From Cytophagales bacterium (lineage in GTDB: Bacteria; Bacteroidota; Bacteroidia; Cytophagales; Cyclobacteriaceae), in contig JAKSDQ010000076.1 in assembly GCA_022360015.1 (NCBI GenBank), positions 124,001-188,000 of the forward strand: a stretch of 64,000 nucleotides of DNA, written 5' to 3'. The position numbers were made by a program, and so were the translations under genes. Below are positions 63,878 through 64,000 of the stretch, in pieces. Position 1 is the first letter of the stretch. Each line of letters opens with the position of its first letter. The notes beneath the pieces are model-generated. The model was not told the DNA's origin and did no database searches. It worked only from the letters and a program-made list of their open reading frames with translations.

Positions 63878-64000
63878 GAGAGATTTCGTAAAAAACACAG
63901 CCAAAGCAGCATGCATACTGGCTGCCCCGGAGGTGTTGTCTATCCTGACAGCTAATAATATTCAAGTCCGGGCCATTACAAAAGGCCCACGTTATCATTG
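63864..64000 (+). CDS. Tat-exported protein, 5' part only (cut by window end)
   Basis: ATG 63864 opens MRLNRRDFVKNTAKAACILA, a twin-arginine signal (NRRDFVK) with hydrophobic core, and continues open to the window end with AITKGPRYH. That ending resembles the start of a family of Tat-exported beta-propeller proteins I remember as ITxGPxxHWFGYYD in Bacteroidota, but only 45 residues are available. The start overlaps the preceding fragment by 14 bases. Confidence 0.65.
   Translation, partial: MRLNRRDFVKNTAKAACILAAPEVLSILTANNIQVRAITKGPRYH

Noticed and set aside
1-64000. tRNA, rRNA or riboswitch genes
   Set aside because: No cloverleaf with a GTTCGANTC loop, no rRNA-like sequence and no known riboswitch core was recognised by reading; a tRNAscan or Infernal run would be decisive.

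Overview
The window looks like a chromosomal segment of a member of the Bacteroidota, most likely Cytophagales-like. The signs are a SusC/SusD pair with a FecR anti-sigma and an ECF sigma factor, an STN-type TonB-dependent receptor, a DUF5686-type outer-membrane domain, LytTR and DUF4369/TlpA proteins, weak Shine-Dalgarno use and a few TAnnTTTG-like promoter boxes. No rRNA, tRNA, CRISPR array or intact transposase gene was recognised. The genus cannot be decided from sequence alone.

Layout. (1) 0-4 kb: a sulfide-oxidation block with a DUF6691/YeeE-YedE-type membrane protein, a persulfide dioxygenase fused to two rhodanese domains, a 56-residue protein, a strong terminator, and a convergent sulfide:quinone oxidoreductase. 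(2) 4-8.5 kb: a DUF72 protein, a 51-residue Cys-rich microprotein, a GlgX-type debranching enzyme and a small barrel-like secreted protein. (3) 8.5-23.3 kb: a carbohydrate region with a PVC-type cytochrome/HEAT lipoprotein, a Tat-exported Gfo/Idh/MocA oxidoreductase, a hydratase fragment next to a 203-bp element with perfect 17-bp terminal inverted repeats, a heparinase II/III-like lyase, SusD, SusC, FecR and ECF sigma. (4) 23.5-40.4 kb: mostly housekeeping genes: carbonic anhydrase, MobA, DprA, MerR, CapA, an M23 peptidase, alaS, gatB, a TlpA-type lipoprotein, a HAD hydrolase, a thioesterase, pcm, riboflavin synthase, an orphan LytTR regulator, a PAP2 phosphatase and hemF. A 106-bp tract with no cytosine lies between the LytTR and PAP2 genes. 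(5) 40.4-49.7 kb: a gene-poor kilobase, a free-standing NUMOD4/HNH-like endonuclease, a TamA-like Omp85 protein, an RNA methyltransferase, and a four-gene LolA-like / two FtsX permeases / ATPase operon. (6) 49.9-57.1 kb: a 1530-residue fusion of a prolyl-oligopeptidase-family peptidase to a carboxypeptidase-regulatory-like plus DUF5686-like outer-membrane module, then a MATE exporter and an O-methyltransferase. (7) 57.5-64 kb: copper ATPase with chaperone, then an eroded zone holding remnants of two Tat-signal oxidoreductases and a SusD, an intact Crp/Fnr-led four-gene cluster, and the start of a Tat-exported protein cut by the window end.

Four copies of a dispersed palindromic element, whose arms read like TTTGTGTCTTTGTGGT...ACCACGGAGGCACAAAGACAC, lie at about 0.5, 45.4, 60.2 and 63.4 kb. 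Three of them share further flanking sequence and two have complementary outer ends. The most unusual points are the peptidase/DUF5686 fusion, this repeat family, the inverted-repeat element at 13.7 kb, the cytosine-free tract, and the two unlisted microproteins.
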